From: Brachionus manjavacas
Taxonomy: Eukaryota > Rotifera > Eurotatoria > Ploima > Brachionidae
Reading direction: 5' to 3'
Assembly (NCBI GenBank): GCA_019054805.1
Contig: JAHQIY010000005.1
Span: forward strand, 3,021,501-3,085,500
Length of the DNA stretch: 64,000 bases
A model generated the notes under the pieces. The model had not been told where the DNA came from and did not search any database. It saw only the letters and a list, made by a program, of their open reading frames with translations. The position numbers and the translations under genes were made by a program. This document shows, one piece after another, positions 34,538 to 45,397 of this stretch. Each line of letters opens with the position of its first letter. The first letter of the stretch is position 1.

Positions 34538-36506
34538 TTAATACGTTTTTTTAAGTCTTTTATTTTCCTCGCGTAAACGTTGAATTTCAGCGACTAAAGC
34601 ATCATTTACAGAAGCGGCTTTGAATGATTCTTCAATGCATTTTTTCATCTCCATAAATTCTCGAATCATTTCCGCTTTGAATTTAAAATTCTCACTCATT
34701 AATTCATATTTGAGATTATCTACAGCGTCATTTACTATTTCTCGAACCATCTCTAACGGTAAGCTAAAGCCAGCTGAACTACCATTTTGTTCCTTATGTT
34801 CTAAACCATTTGAATTTTTATTTAATGTCTCACTTGTGTTTGCTGGGTCCACCAGGGATTCGACTTTTACAGGTGAATCAATGATCATTTTTTCACCAGA
34901 AATGTTTGAAACTTGAATTTTAATAGATGATTGAATTTTAGGGCTCAAGCCCTGACTCATCTTAGTTGACGACATTTTGGGCGCAAGATTATTTAATGAA
35001 TAAGGCGAAGTCCCATTATTTTTGCTTAGTCCATTCGAATTATTGTCATCATTTGATGGGCCATTAGATACTGGGGAGTACAAATCTCCTCTTTCTTTTG
35101 ATATCTTAGAATTTTCGAATCTACTAAAATCTTAGATAAATTTTATTTAAATTTAAATAAATTAATGAGTAAATAAATCAAACTGTTTGGAGAATTGAGA
35201 TTTGTGGATGAAAGCGGTGCTGGAAAATTTGTTTTTCTTGATTCATTTGAACTAGGATCCATGAAATTTGTCAAATTTCCTCCCGAATTCTGAGCCCGAA
35301 TCTTCGGCACAGATCTCTGGTTTTCTGGTGAATATATGCTCAGCGTATTCGTATTAGACAATGTTGGATTTAGATTGCAATGTTGATTTAAATCAAAGTT
35401 ATAAGAATTGGATTTTTTGATCAAAGAATGACCTTCGATCTGGCTAGACTGATTACTGCTTATGCTAGTATTGGTCGATTTTGGCTTATGAGTAAAGTTA
35501 TGGGCATACTTTATGAAATGAACAGCGGTTTCGTGTGCTTTGAAAGTGTTCAAGGGCTGCTGATTGTGTCTAATATCAATTAATTGTATATAACCACTAA
35601 TGGTGCCCACGCACATAGTATAACCATTTGAAGATAAGTCACATGATGTAATGCTACTGTGGCATTGAATTGTTTTCACAGTCCTATTTGTTGTACAATC
35701 GTACAAATTCAAATATCCATCTAAACAACTGCTGATGAGTAAAAGCGATGGTCCAAGACCGGAAAGGACAGTGGTGCAAGGTGTGCTGTGTGCTTTTATC
35801 ACCGAGACTGGCTGAGATTTAATTGTGTCCCAAAGAATGACAGATCCATCATCATATCCTGATAATAGTTGGGGTGGATTTTTTAGTGACCACTGTAAAG
35901 TAGTTACAATAGGAGATTTTAGATCATTAAATTTGGGGTGAATAAGAGGTGTCGAAAAATTATACATAACCGAGTTGAACAGGTTAATGTATCCGTTTGG
36001 ATGACCAGTTGCCAAGTTTCGATCAGTTTTGCTCCAAGATATGCAGTTGACAGGCCCTGATGGCGGATTTATTTTCCACAGTTTTTTTTTCAACGAATGT
36101 GACTTAATATCAAAAATTTCAATGTAACTGTTCATAGTGCCAACCGCAAATTGTCTGCCAATCGAATCAAAACAACATGCTTTAGGGTCTGACTAATTTA
36201 AGATTAAATGCCTTAATTTTGTAGATTTTTTGGCCAAACTTACCACGTCCAAAATTTCATCGTTAAACCCTGTGTCACTGTTGATGAATTTTATGCAGCC
36301 ACTCTCAAAAACACAAGCTATCTGAGCGTCTTTAAGATAAAATTGACTGTTTTCTTGAAATAAAAGACAAGTCAAAAATTACTGTCTGGTCTAATTGAAA
36401 ATGAATGTATGGTGCCAAGGCTGGGATTTTTTGGCGAGTATTGTACTATCAAATCATTAGTATCCGAATTCCAAGCCTTTACTTCATTACCACTGGAAAC
36501 AAACAT
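34538..36506 (-). CDS. NEDD1: NEDD1, WD40 gamma-tubulin recruitment factor
   Basis: Four exons (36506-36383, 36353-36244, 36192-35184, 35130-34538) total 1836 nt, giving 611 residues (human 660). NEDD1 targets the gamma-tubulin ring complex to centrosomes and spindles. The N-terminal ~300 residues form a WD40 propeller: SSGNEVKAWN, CCFDSIGRQFAVGTMNSYIE, PVNCISWSKTDRNLATGHPN, LLSGYDDGSVILWDT, SSCLDGYLNLYD and SSNGYTMCVGTISGYIQLID. A Ser/Asn-rich linker follows. The C-terminus is the conserved coiled coil with VNDALVAEIQRLREENKRLK, almost identical to vertebrate NEDD1. For the last intron the acceptor at 35131-35132 is the one that keeps the frame; another AG eight bases downstream would shift it. 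It lies head-to-head with NAA10. Confidence 0.93.
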
Positions 36507-36682
36507 TTCGAGTTGAGACAAATTTAACTTTTAATTTGAAAATTAGAACAATTTAATTTATCAGTATTTAAAGCAAATATTATTTCTTTAATGTCTAGTT
36601 TTAGTATATATTTAATTTTTTATTTTTTAAATTCATTTAGCTAAAAAATATTTTAATTTTAAATAAAAAAATAAAAATAAAA
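36507..36682. promoter_or_regulatory. Shared bidirectional promoter region, NEDD1/NAA10
   Basis: The two start codons are 176 bp apart on opposite strands. Both promoters and both 5' UTRs must fit in this interval, which is entirely A/T-rich with no distinct core element. The assignment is by position only. Confidence 0.6.
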
Positions 36683-37423
36683 ATGCTTATCCGAAACGCC
36701 AAAGTAACATGGTTCTTTTAAAACAAAAGATTTTATAAAATTTTATTTTGTAATTAGCAAGAAGACTTGATTAATATGCAGCATTGCAATCTTCTGTGCT
36801 TGCCAGAGAATTACCAAATGAAATACTACATGTATCACGGTCTCTCGTGGCCACATGTCTCTTATGTAGCCGAGGATGACAACGGAAACATTGTAGGCTA
36901 TGTTTTAGCTAAAATGGAAGACGACAATAATGATGATAAAGTTCCGCATGGACACATCACATCTTTGGTAAATCTGGATCAAATTCTTATAACTTTTCTG
37001 CTCATTAAAAAATATTTAGGCTGTCAAACGAAGCTTTCGAAGACTGGGCATCGCTCAAAAGCTAATGGAACAAGCCTCACGAGCTATGGTAGAAAACTTC
37101 AATGCTCAATATGTATCACTTCATGTCCGTGTTAGCAATCGAGCTGCTCTCCACTTGTACCAGAACAGTCTTAAATTCCAGTAATTAACGAAGCATTATT
37201 TTTTGATTTTCTTTTTTTATTTAATTTAATTTATTTTTTGAAAATTTATTTATAAAAATATATTTTAATAAATTGATATTTATTTAGAATTAATGACACT
37301 GAGGCAAAGTATTATGCCGATGGTGAAGATGCGTTTGCCATGCGACGGGATTTAAGGCCTCTTTTGGAAAAATATGGATTTACTGAGACTAAAGAGAAAG
37401 CTCAACGACATGAAGATATTTAA
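36683..37423 (+). CDS. NAA10: N-alpha-acetyltransferase 10, NatA catalytic subunit
   Basis: Four exons (36683-36703, 36758-36967, 37020-37180, 37288-37423) encode 175 residues. NAA10 with NAA15 acetylates N-termini exposed after Met removal, at the ribosome. The GNAT fold is strongly conserved: [68 protein letters not shown] (the acetyl-CoA binding RRxGxA), [20 protein letters not shown] and [16 protein letters not shown]. Two differences from vertebrates are visible: V for K in VRKSNRAA, and a protein that stops soon after the catalytic domain, lacking the long acidic tail (human 235 aa). The first exon is only seven codons. Confidence 0.96.
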
Positions 37424-37651
37424 ATATTTAAAAAAAAAACACTAAGCCTTATTTTTCATTTTAACTAATCAATAAAATGAATTCAGGTAGCTAGAAATTC
37501 GGTTGCCATCATATTCAAATTTTCCTTTGTTATGTGAAAAAAAAAGCTAGAAATCAATTGCATGTTTAGTCAATTAATTAAGACTAGAAATAATTTAGAA
37601 ATAAAATTAAAAAAAAATGCCAAGTTGAATTTTTTTAACTAAATTCTAAAA

Positions 37652-40600
37652 ATGTTAAGCAAAAAATTTGAATTCCTTTTTCGAAAAAAGACGCAAAATA
37701 TCGGTCGAAATTTAAGCTACAAACGAACCCTGGGTCTATTTGATATAACAGCAATTGGCCTCTCTTGTTCTTTAAATGGAATTTTTATAATGATTGGTGA
37801 GAGTATAAAATATGAAAGTGGTCCGTCAATAGCAATTTCGTTTATTCTGGCAGCAATAGCCTGCATTCTTTCTGGACTTTGTTTTTGCGAACTTTCTTCT
37901 AAAATTCAAAATAGTGGCGCCGCCTATTCATATATGTATGTGACAATGGGTGAATTTTTGGCGTTTTGCATCGGTTGGAACTATATTTTTCAATATATTA
38001 TAGGTAAAATTATTTCATGACCTCTTTATTTAAATATCATCACAAAAGTTAAATACCAAACATCTTCAAGACTGAAATATAATCAGATTCAAAATTTAAG
38101 GTTCATTAAGCAGCGTTTAATTAAAAATGTCTTTAAAATTTAGAGTTTTTTTACTAGATAGTCAATAAATTATGAATTAAAAAAAAGTTCTTTTGATAAA
38201 AACTTAATATTAAATTATTTTTGAGTAATTCTTGAAATTTAATTTTATTAAAATTAAGTTTCATTTTTGGCTAGAATAAGGACCAACATTGTATATTATT
38301 AAGGGAAGGTAAACTAAATTTAAATATATTTCTATTATATAGTAATCCAGATTTAAATGAGCTACAGATTTTTCTTTAAGTTTTGAAACTTGAAACAAAC
38401 TATGTTTAATTTAACAATCCAGTTTAAAGAAAAAATTTAAAGAAATAATTTCCAATAAATCGATTGTTTTTAATAAAATTGTATGTTATCTTAGAATTGA
38501 AAAATAACCACCTAATTCAAAATTATTTAACAGAATTTTAACATCTAAATAAAATAAATTTACTCATTGCAAAAAAAATTCTGATTAGAATAGATCTTAG
38601 AGACAAAAAAAATAAATCCCAAAATATTGATATTTTTTTGATTATTTATATTTCCTGTGTTAATTTAAATTTTTATTTGTTGAATTTAATTTTGTTTCAA
38701 CATTAAAGTTTTCACAATGACTTTTTTGTTCCTAATGTTCTAATTTTTACTAAAAGAACTCTACAATTGATCTAAAATTCCATATTCTTTAGAGCACCAT
38801 TTTCAGGTTTCTATATTTTCTGATTTTTACCACTTTTACGTTTGTATCATCTGGAACAGCTGTATCGATCAATATGTATGTTTCCATCACAATTTCAGTT
38901 CAAATAGGTGAATTAGTTTTTTATATGTGTATTTAGACCATGTAAGTGCTGTAAAACCTATAACACTTGACTTATGTTCTCTTTTGCCTTGTTTCTAAGC
39001 CCGAAGATGGCACATTCAATTCTGATTTTTATTCAATTAAACTATAACCACCGTATTTTCTCTTAATATAAATTCTTTCAACGTCAGCTTTTGGATTTTG
39101 GCTTTTAATAATCAGGAGTTTTCTTGTTTTTTATCTATCTTTTCAATTTCTGCTCTCAAAGAGTCAATTTCCCCGTAACTATTCAACAACTTACAGTAGT
39201 GATCTGATCATAGGATCCATGATAAATTTACGTAATTTTACGCAAAAATACGTAAACAAGAATTGTAAAAAATGGTAAATTAACTAAATTTTACGTAAAT
39301 AGAAGTAAAATTACCAATTTTTACGTTAAATTATGTTAAATCCAAAATACCGAAAAAATCTTGTATAAAAATACGATTTTGACTTCTGAATTTTTTTTTT
39401 TAATTAAATTTTTTACCATTTTTTACGTAAAATTGGTAAAATCCAAAATTTTACAGGTAAATTTTGGTAAAATATGGGTAAAAAATGAAAAAAATCTAAA
39501 TAACAATAAAATTTGTAACATTTGATCTATCAATGCATTGAATGATCAATTTCTTAACTTGAAAAATAATATTTCTAAATCTTATATATATTTTTTTGAA
39601 ACCTAAACAATTTATAACAACTACATTAAACTTAGAACAGTCCAAATTTTCGTCTGATATAAAAAATAATGAAATTACGCAAATTTACGTATTTTTGAGT
39701 AAAATTACGTAAATTTTCCATGGATCCTATTATCAAATACTGTAAGTGTTGATAGTGACCTTCTTTTTGGAGTCTAACTTGGTGACATCTTGTTGAACTG
39801 ATTCTACCATGAAAAATAAGTGTCTGACTTAATTGTTTTCATCGACTCAATATCAATACCTTGTCTGTTTAGCATGTTCGTGAGAAGTATTAGTGCTTAA
39901 CACAAAAAAAGAGAAAAAGAATCACCCTAAAATATGCCTCATTTTAAAGCAATGTTTCCTGTTTAAATGGGATCTCCAGTGTGATAGAGCCTCATTTCAG
40001 TCTGCCGCTCTTTCATCATGCTTTTTTAAATTGTTGAGCACATTCAACTCAGTCAGATTTTCATCATAGCAAGAATCCAAGTATTAATTTGATTGTCAAA
40101 TTACTTTTTATAATTTGATTTTTCACATGTTTCTTTGCTGGTGATACTACCATTTTACTTATTTGTAGCTGAGCTTTAATCCCCTTTTAAATCCTTTCTG
40201 TTCGTTTGATAATATTCTGTACTTGAGTAAATGGTCATTATGTTCGCGATCGCAGCTGTAAGGATCTAGTTGATAATTTAAAGGCAAGTTATAGGCCAGC
40301 AGTTCTATGAATCCTTGTCTTTAGAAAGTAGGAAGGTGGTTTAGATGCTAACCACACAGGAATACTTCTTGGATTGTTTATGATTGCACTGAAAGCATTA
40401 GTAAGATCTGCATGTAGAGTACTTTATTATTACCAAAAAGGTTATTATTAAAGATATACACAGTTATTATTACTTGACTTAAACAAATTAGTTTTGATAT
40501 TTTACCCTTTAATTTTTCAAATAAAGCTTGTTTTAAAAGAAATGATATTAATATCAATATGTAATAAATAACTAATATTACATGTAAAAAATTTGCTCAA

Positions 40601-43319
40601 ATAAAATTTACATTGGAAGACTAGGAAAATTTTATCTTCTACCATTATTTATTCAGATGTTAAAATTTCTTAAATCATTGTTTATTAAAATTTAATTATT
40701 TCGAAAATTATATCAATTTAAGTAATTCTTTTAATTTATAACTATCGATAGTTATTATAAATTGAGTATCTGATTTATTTTATAATTTTTAACTAAATAT
40801 AAAATTATTTAATCGAATAAATTAATTTTGTTCTTGTAATTCTTTTTTCTAATTTGAAATTTTTTTTATCTCACTGATGCTTTTAAATTAAAATTTTTAG
40901 GATTTAAATCTAATAATTTTTCTAAGCGGTTTCAAGTGATGCCAGAGCTCTCAGTCAAAATATTGACTCTCTATTTAACAATAAAATATCAAATCTGAGC
41001 TCCACTTATTTAGAATTGAATATACCGGGTCTGTCAAAATTTCCTGATGTTTTATCAATTCTAATAATCTTTATAATTTCAAGTAAGAAAAAAATTTAAA
41101 TTAAAAAAAATAATGTTATTAATTTAATAAAATTTAAGCATTTCTCTTATTTGATATAAAAGAATCTTCATTTGTAAACAAGTCAATTAATATTGGTAAT
41201 TTATTTATCATATTGTTAATCGTAATATTCGGATTTTTAAAAGCTGACATTAAAAATTGGAAGCTAACTCCTCTTATCTCAAATCAATCAAAAAATAATG
41301 ATACGAACATGAATGTTGGTGGCTTTATGCCATTTGGATGTGGGGGAATTTTTGAGAGCACTTCAAAGTGCTTTTATGCATTCATTGGATTTGATGCTAT
41401 TGCCTCGACTTGCGAAGAGTCAAAAAACCCAGAACGAGATGTTCCTAAAGCAATTATTTTAACAATTTTAATATTGAGTTTTATTTACATTATTCTATCA
41501 TGTGTACTAACATTAATGGAACCGTACTTTTTAATAAATGAATTTACTCCATTCTCATCTTCATTTGAATATGCATATCCAAATTTTGTCCACAATGAAG
41601 TAAATATTTTCAAAGTTTTGATTATTCTTAACATCCTGTTAAGCATAGTTGTAAGCATTTATGGAGAAATATACGTAGTTTCACGGATCATTAGTACCAT
41701 GGCACATGATGGTCTTATATTTACGAATTTATCAAAATTGTCTAAAAAATTTCGAAGTCCCCTTTACGCTATCATTCTTGCTTCTCTCGTCTCTGGGATT
41801 TTTGCTGTTTTTATTGAAATAATGGAGCTCATTGATTTATTAGCCATGGGTGCTCTTTCTGCATATTGTGTTGTGTCGATTTGTCTTGTTCTTTTAAGAT
41901 ACAAACCTATTGATTTAAATGAGTCTATCAGTTTTGAGGATGAATCGATTCAATCGGAGGAGTGGAGTATAAAAAATTTCATCAATGAATGTTTTTATCC
42001 ATCAACCATTTCTCCGAATTCAATGTCAATCAGAATAATTAATGTTTTAACAGCATCATCAGGTAAATAAAAAATTTATTTGTCTGTCTTTAGAAATTTA
42101 GCCTCAAGCGAAAATAATACATCTAATATCAAAGAAACCAGTACTAGATGAATTTGAAACAGAAAATAAAATGTCAATACAAATAAGAAACTTATACCAA
42201 TACACTTTACTATCGGAATTAATTATTAAATTGTGGGCAATGTAAGGTTTTAAATACAAAAAAGTTAAACTCATCGCTTTTTTTAAACTAAATTAAAACT
42301 TAAATAGAATTTTTATTTTATTTTGTTTAAAAAAAAATCTTCTAAACAAAATTTCGCAAAATTTCGAGTTACTTTTTATTTCTGTGAAAGAAAATTGTTT
42401 TATTATCTTAGTAAACAAGCCCATTTAGGTAACTACGAAAACTTAGTTTGAACTTTGACTAAGATTTTTTTTTATTTTTTATTCTTTTTTTGCAAATTTA
42501 GATTAAAATTATATTCATTTTCTAAAAAAAATAAGTTTTATTGTTAAGTTATCTATTTTTTTATCAAAATTCTTGAATTTAATAGAAGCCATCTCTCAAA
42601 TATTTAAATCAAAGTCAAACTTAGACTTTGATAAACTCTGAATCATAACAAAAGCCGTGCACAAAAAGGAACTGGGCCCTATAACAGAAGGCATTAGTGG
42701 TATTCAAAGAATATTAGACATAATCTTTTATGGTTACATTTGGTTGTTTCATGGTGAATAAATTGTTTATTTGATGTAATGATTTTGTATTTTCAATCAA
42801 GTCCTATTTTTATTTTAAACAAAGGTACAATTTTCAAATTTCAAACTTGTTTCTTTGGTATAAGATTCATTTTATTAGTTTCGTTTGGTGCTATCAATTA
42901 ATTTATCTTATAAATATTTTTTTTAAGTATGCACTATGATTTTAATTTGTGGTTTTTTGCGGTATTTATCATTTACTACCAATATTGGTATTATTGGTTT
43001 GCTTGTGGTTCTTGTACTAGTGTTGATTATTCAATGTTTTATTATATATAAGCAACCACATCTTGACCATAGCTCATTTTATAAAATTCCATTCGTTCCG
43101 TTTTTACCATTCGCATCTTTTATAATAAACATGTATCTAATGTTGACAATTTCATTAACGGTTTGGTTGATACTGTTAATTTGGATGATAATAGGGTTTA
43201 GTATATATTTTTCTTATGGTTCAAGGAAAAGTATTGAAAACTGTGAATATAAAAGTCCGTCAAATTGTTTTTCAACCGGAGAAATATTGTCAAATGAAAA
43301 AAGTAGCTTAAGCATTTAA
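37652..43319 (+). CDS. Cationic amino-acid transporter (SLC7A1-4 / CAT type)
   Basis: Four exons (37652-38003, 40927-41082, 41139-42062, 42928-43319) are all phase 1 and total 1824 nt, giving 607 residues. It is a plasma- or endomembrane permease of the APC superfamily with ~14 helices. CAT hallmarks are LGLFDITAIGLSCSLNGIFI, ESGPSIAISFILAAIACILS, GAAYSYMYVTMGEFLAFCIG, FYAFIGFDAIASTCEESKNP, ERDVPKAIILTILILSFIYI and the C-terminal FYKIPFVPFLPFASFIINMY. LNIPGLSKFPDVLSILI in exon 2 matches the CAT loop. The segment between exons 3 and 4 is short compared with vertebrate CATs, so a small exon in the 42063-42927 intron may have been missed. Intron 1 (2.9 kb) is inflated by a dead LINE and a MITE. 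Substrate (Arg/Lys/ornithine) is inferred from family only. Confidence 0.88.
38870..40425 (-). pseudogene. Dead LINE reverse transcriptase inside intron 1 of the transporter gene
   Basis: Minus-strand frames, with many stops and shifts, line up in order with one class of LINE polymerase: LTNAFSAIINNPRSIPVWLA (~40390), KAQLQISKMVVSPAKKHVKN (~40130), SHWRSHLNRKHCFK (~39960), LTNMLNRQGI (~39870), VRHLFFM where the following catalytic DD is replaced by VE (~39810), KKKVTINTYS (~39755). After an interruption by an inserted MITE it continues with YGEIDSL, EKIDKK and the typical TRKLLIIKSQNPKADVERIY and IKRKYGG block (~39130-39060). It lies antisense to the host gene. Confidence 0.8.
39205..39735. 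mobile_element. MITE built of TTTACGTAAAA motifs, inserted into the dead LINE
   Basis: The termini TGATCATAGGATCCATG (left) and TGATAATAGGATCCATGG (right, reverse complement) lead into AAATTTACGTAATTTTAC in both orientations. TTTACGTAA and TTTTACC motifs then fill ~200 bp at each side, and the centre is plain AT-rich sequence. It splits the LINE reading between INTYS and LLNSYGEID. No direct target duplication could be identified. Confidence 0.75.
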
Positions 43320-43829
43320 GAATTTTTGTTTTTATGAATACAATTTTATCTTTAAGGTTTTTAAATGAATTCCGATACTTGTAAAAATAATAAAATTTAA
43401 TATATTTTTAATAATATAAAATAAAATTTAAACAACTGCCGTAATTTTTTTATTTTTTACAAACTACAATCATATTTCCGTAAAATTATTAAATTGTAAA
43501 CAAAGGAACGTAAATTCTCGTTATTGCTATTTTTCCAAGTGGATTTTGTCATGTTTATTCCTTAAAAAAACTTACATGAATGGTCTAAACAAATTTTGTG
43601 GATTTAAATTAGCATTGTGATGTAGCGAACTAAGAGTCTAAAAAAATACTAAAGTTTAAAACTTTAACAACTCATTCTGCACAATGTAAAAATGTACTTT
43701 GCATCATTCAAATTAAGTCTCTGTAAAAATCCTAGTAGTCTTCAAACTTTATATATTAGTAAATCATAAAAAATAAATTTCTACTAAAACTATCAATTAA
43801 TTCCAAGGCGGATGAGTAAAATGAACTTT

Positions 43830-44082
43830 TTAATTCAAGGCTTTATGTAATTAAATATCTCTTAAGTAAGAAATGGGATTTAAAACCCATAACACTTTGA
43901 AAACCCTTTATAAGATCAATTTTGGATTATTCTTTTATTATTTATGATTCATTTTCACAAACTAAGATTAAAAAAATATAAGTTATTCAAAACTTAGCAG
44001 TTTGAGAAACGTCAGGGAAGGATTGAGTCAATCTGTTCCATTAGTCGTCAAACTGGTGGAAGAATATAAAGCGAGTTTTGAA
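43830..44082 (+). pseudogene. LINE reverse-transcriptase C-terminal fragment
   Basis: The plus strand gives PFIRSILDYSFIIYDSFSQT, KIKKI, stop, VIQNLAV and so on, the pattern of the region after the catalytic domain in non-LTR polymerases (RSxLDYS..IYD..S.T...KIQxIQNxALR). Stops interrupt it and it is cut at the right by the MITE at 44083. Confidence 0.6.
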
Positions 44083-44268
44083 CAGAGTTGTTTAAAAGTC
44101 ACAAGTCTCAAGTCAAGTCCAAGTCCGGGCTTTTTTTTTTCAAAAGTCCAAGCAAAGACTTTAAATTTTTTTTCAAAAAAGTCCAAGTCCGGAATTTTTT
44201 TTATTTGACTTTGAAAAAAGAAAAAAAAAGTGACTTGGACTTTAATTTAGGACATTTAAACAACTCTG
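44083..44268. mobile_element. Small hAT-like MITE packed with AAGTCCAAGTC motifs
   Basis: 186 bp with termini CAGAGTTGTTTAAAAGTC (left) and CAGAGTTGTTTAAATGTC (right, reverse complement). AAGTCCAAGTC/GACTTGGACTT repeats follow inward on both sides. It is flanked by GTTTTGAA on the left and GTTTTTGAA on the right, which fits an 8-bp hAT duplication with a one-base change. Non-coding. Confidence 0.75.
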
Positions 44269-44759
44269 GTTTTTGAATCAAGAATACCCGAATCCAATGT
44301 TTAATTTATACTTTACAATATCTACCTTTTTTACAGAAACGTCAAATATTTAAACATGTGTATTTTGTAACTCTTAAATTTAAAATTAATTTTCATCTAA
44401 AGTTTTTTATTTTTAATTTTTTTTATTATATTTTACTAAATATTAAACTTCATTTTTGAATTTTGATTTATTTGTTTTTTTTATCTGAAGGAGCCTTAGC
44501 TTTTAGTAAATGAATAAACATAAAATTTAAATTTCAGAGTTGTTACAGAGACTAAATTTGGATCATTCAAAGCTTTATCAGTTGTCATTGTGCAGAACGA
44601 ATTTTAGAGCTAAACCTAACAAGTTATTTCAGTTCAACCTTTTTTTTTTATTCGCTGCTCCAAAATTCATAACAAATAACGTGATAAAAATAAGATAGAA
44701 AAGCTCAATGCATCACTTTAAATTAAAATATAAAGTTCAAGTGTGCAGTCCATTATTGA
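44269..44759. other. AT-rich DNA, possibly more LINE debris
   Basis: No frame of useful length. It lies between two LINE fragments in the same orientation and may be decayed element sequence. Confidence 0.35.
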
Positions 44760-45076
44760 TAAAGGACAGCTTGATTTTTCAAAAAGCTCTAATAAGATTA
44801 ACCAGAGTATTGATACAATCTATTAAGAAAAATTGGAGAGTTTAGATTTGACCACTCTAGAAGGCAAATGAATCAGAGATGAGCCCCGACTTCCATCTCT
44901 GCGCCAAGAGGCAATTGGAGAGCGAGATTGAGACGAGAATTGGTGAAGAACTGTAATCAACGACATAAATTTTTCTGCAAGCGAATTGTCAATGACTGGA
45001 ACGATCTTTACGACTCCATCATCACCGCCAAAAGTACCAACGACTTCAAAGCAAGCTTGACAAAATAGCAACTTAA
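44760..45076 (+). pseudogene. LINE 3' coding end
   Basis: The plus strand ends with CNQRHKFFCKRIVNDWNDLY, DSIITAKSTNDFKASLTK, stop. This is the characteristic C-terminus of a non-LTR polymerase (R..FF..RVVN.WN.LP...V.A.S.N.FK..LDK). The preceding ~250 bp are frame-shifted. The open frame on the opposite strand (44823-45146) is only a shadow of this fragment. Confidence 0.65.
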
Positions 45077-45397
45077 TTACGTCAATTTGGTTCATTAGGA
45101 GAATATAAAATAATTGGTTCAAAAAAAATTTGTTCGTAACTGCCACAACGATTCAACTTTTATTTCAACTTTGCAAAATAAAAGGTTTCACAGACTATTA
45201 TAGAATTGTCTGAAAATGATCAATTATCTTCCTTCTTAATGATCTTTATTTATTCTTGAACATTTTTTTAAAGGTGAAATAATTAATTTTAATAAAATTT
45301 ATTTAAAAAGTATTTTGATTTAAATTTTTACTTACAACTTAAAAAAAATAATTTAAGCTAGTAAAAATTTGTTCATTAACTGAAAAAAATAGCAAAA

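Noticed and set aside
39184-39755. Apparent extension of the MITE inverted repeats outward (CTTACAGTA on both sides)
   Set aside because: The flanking bases continue the LINE reading (INTYS and LLNSYGEID), so the short outer symmetry is more likely coincidence than part of the element.
44823-45146. 107-codon minus-strand frame
   Set aside because: The plus strand encodes a LINE C-terminus (FFCKRIVNDWNDLY) over the same bases; the minus frame is a shadow.
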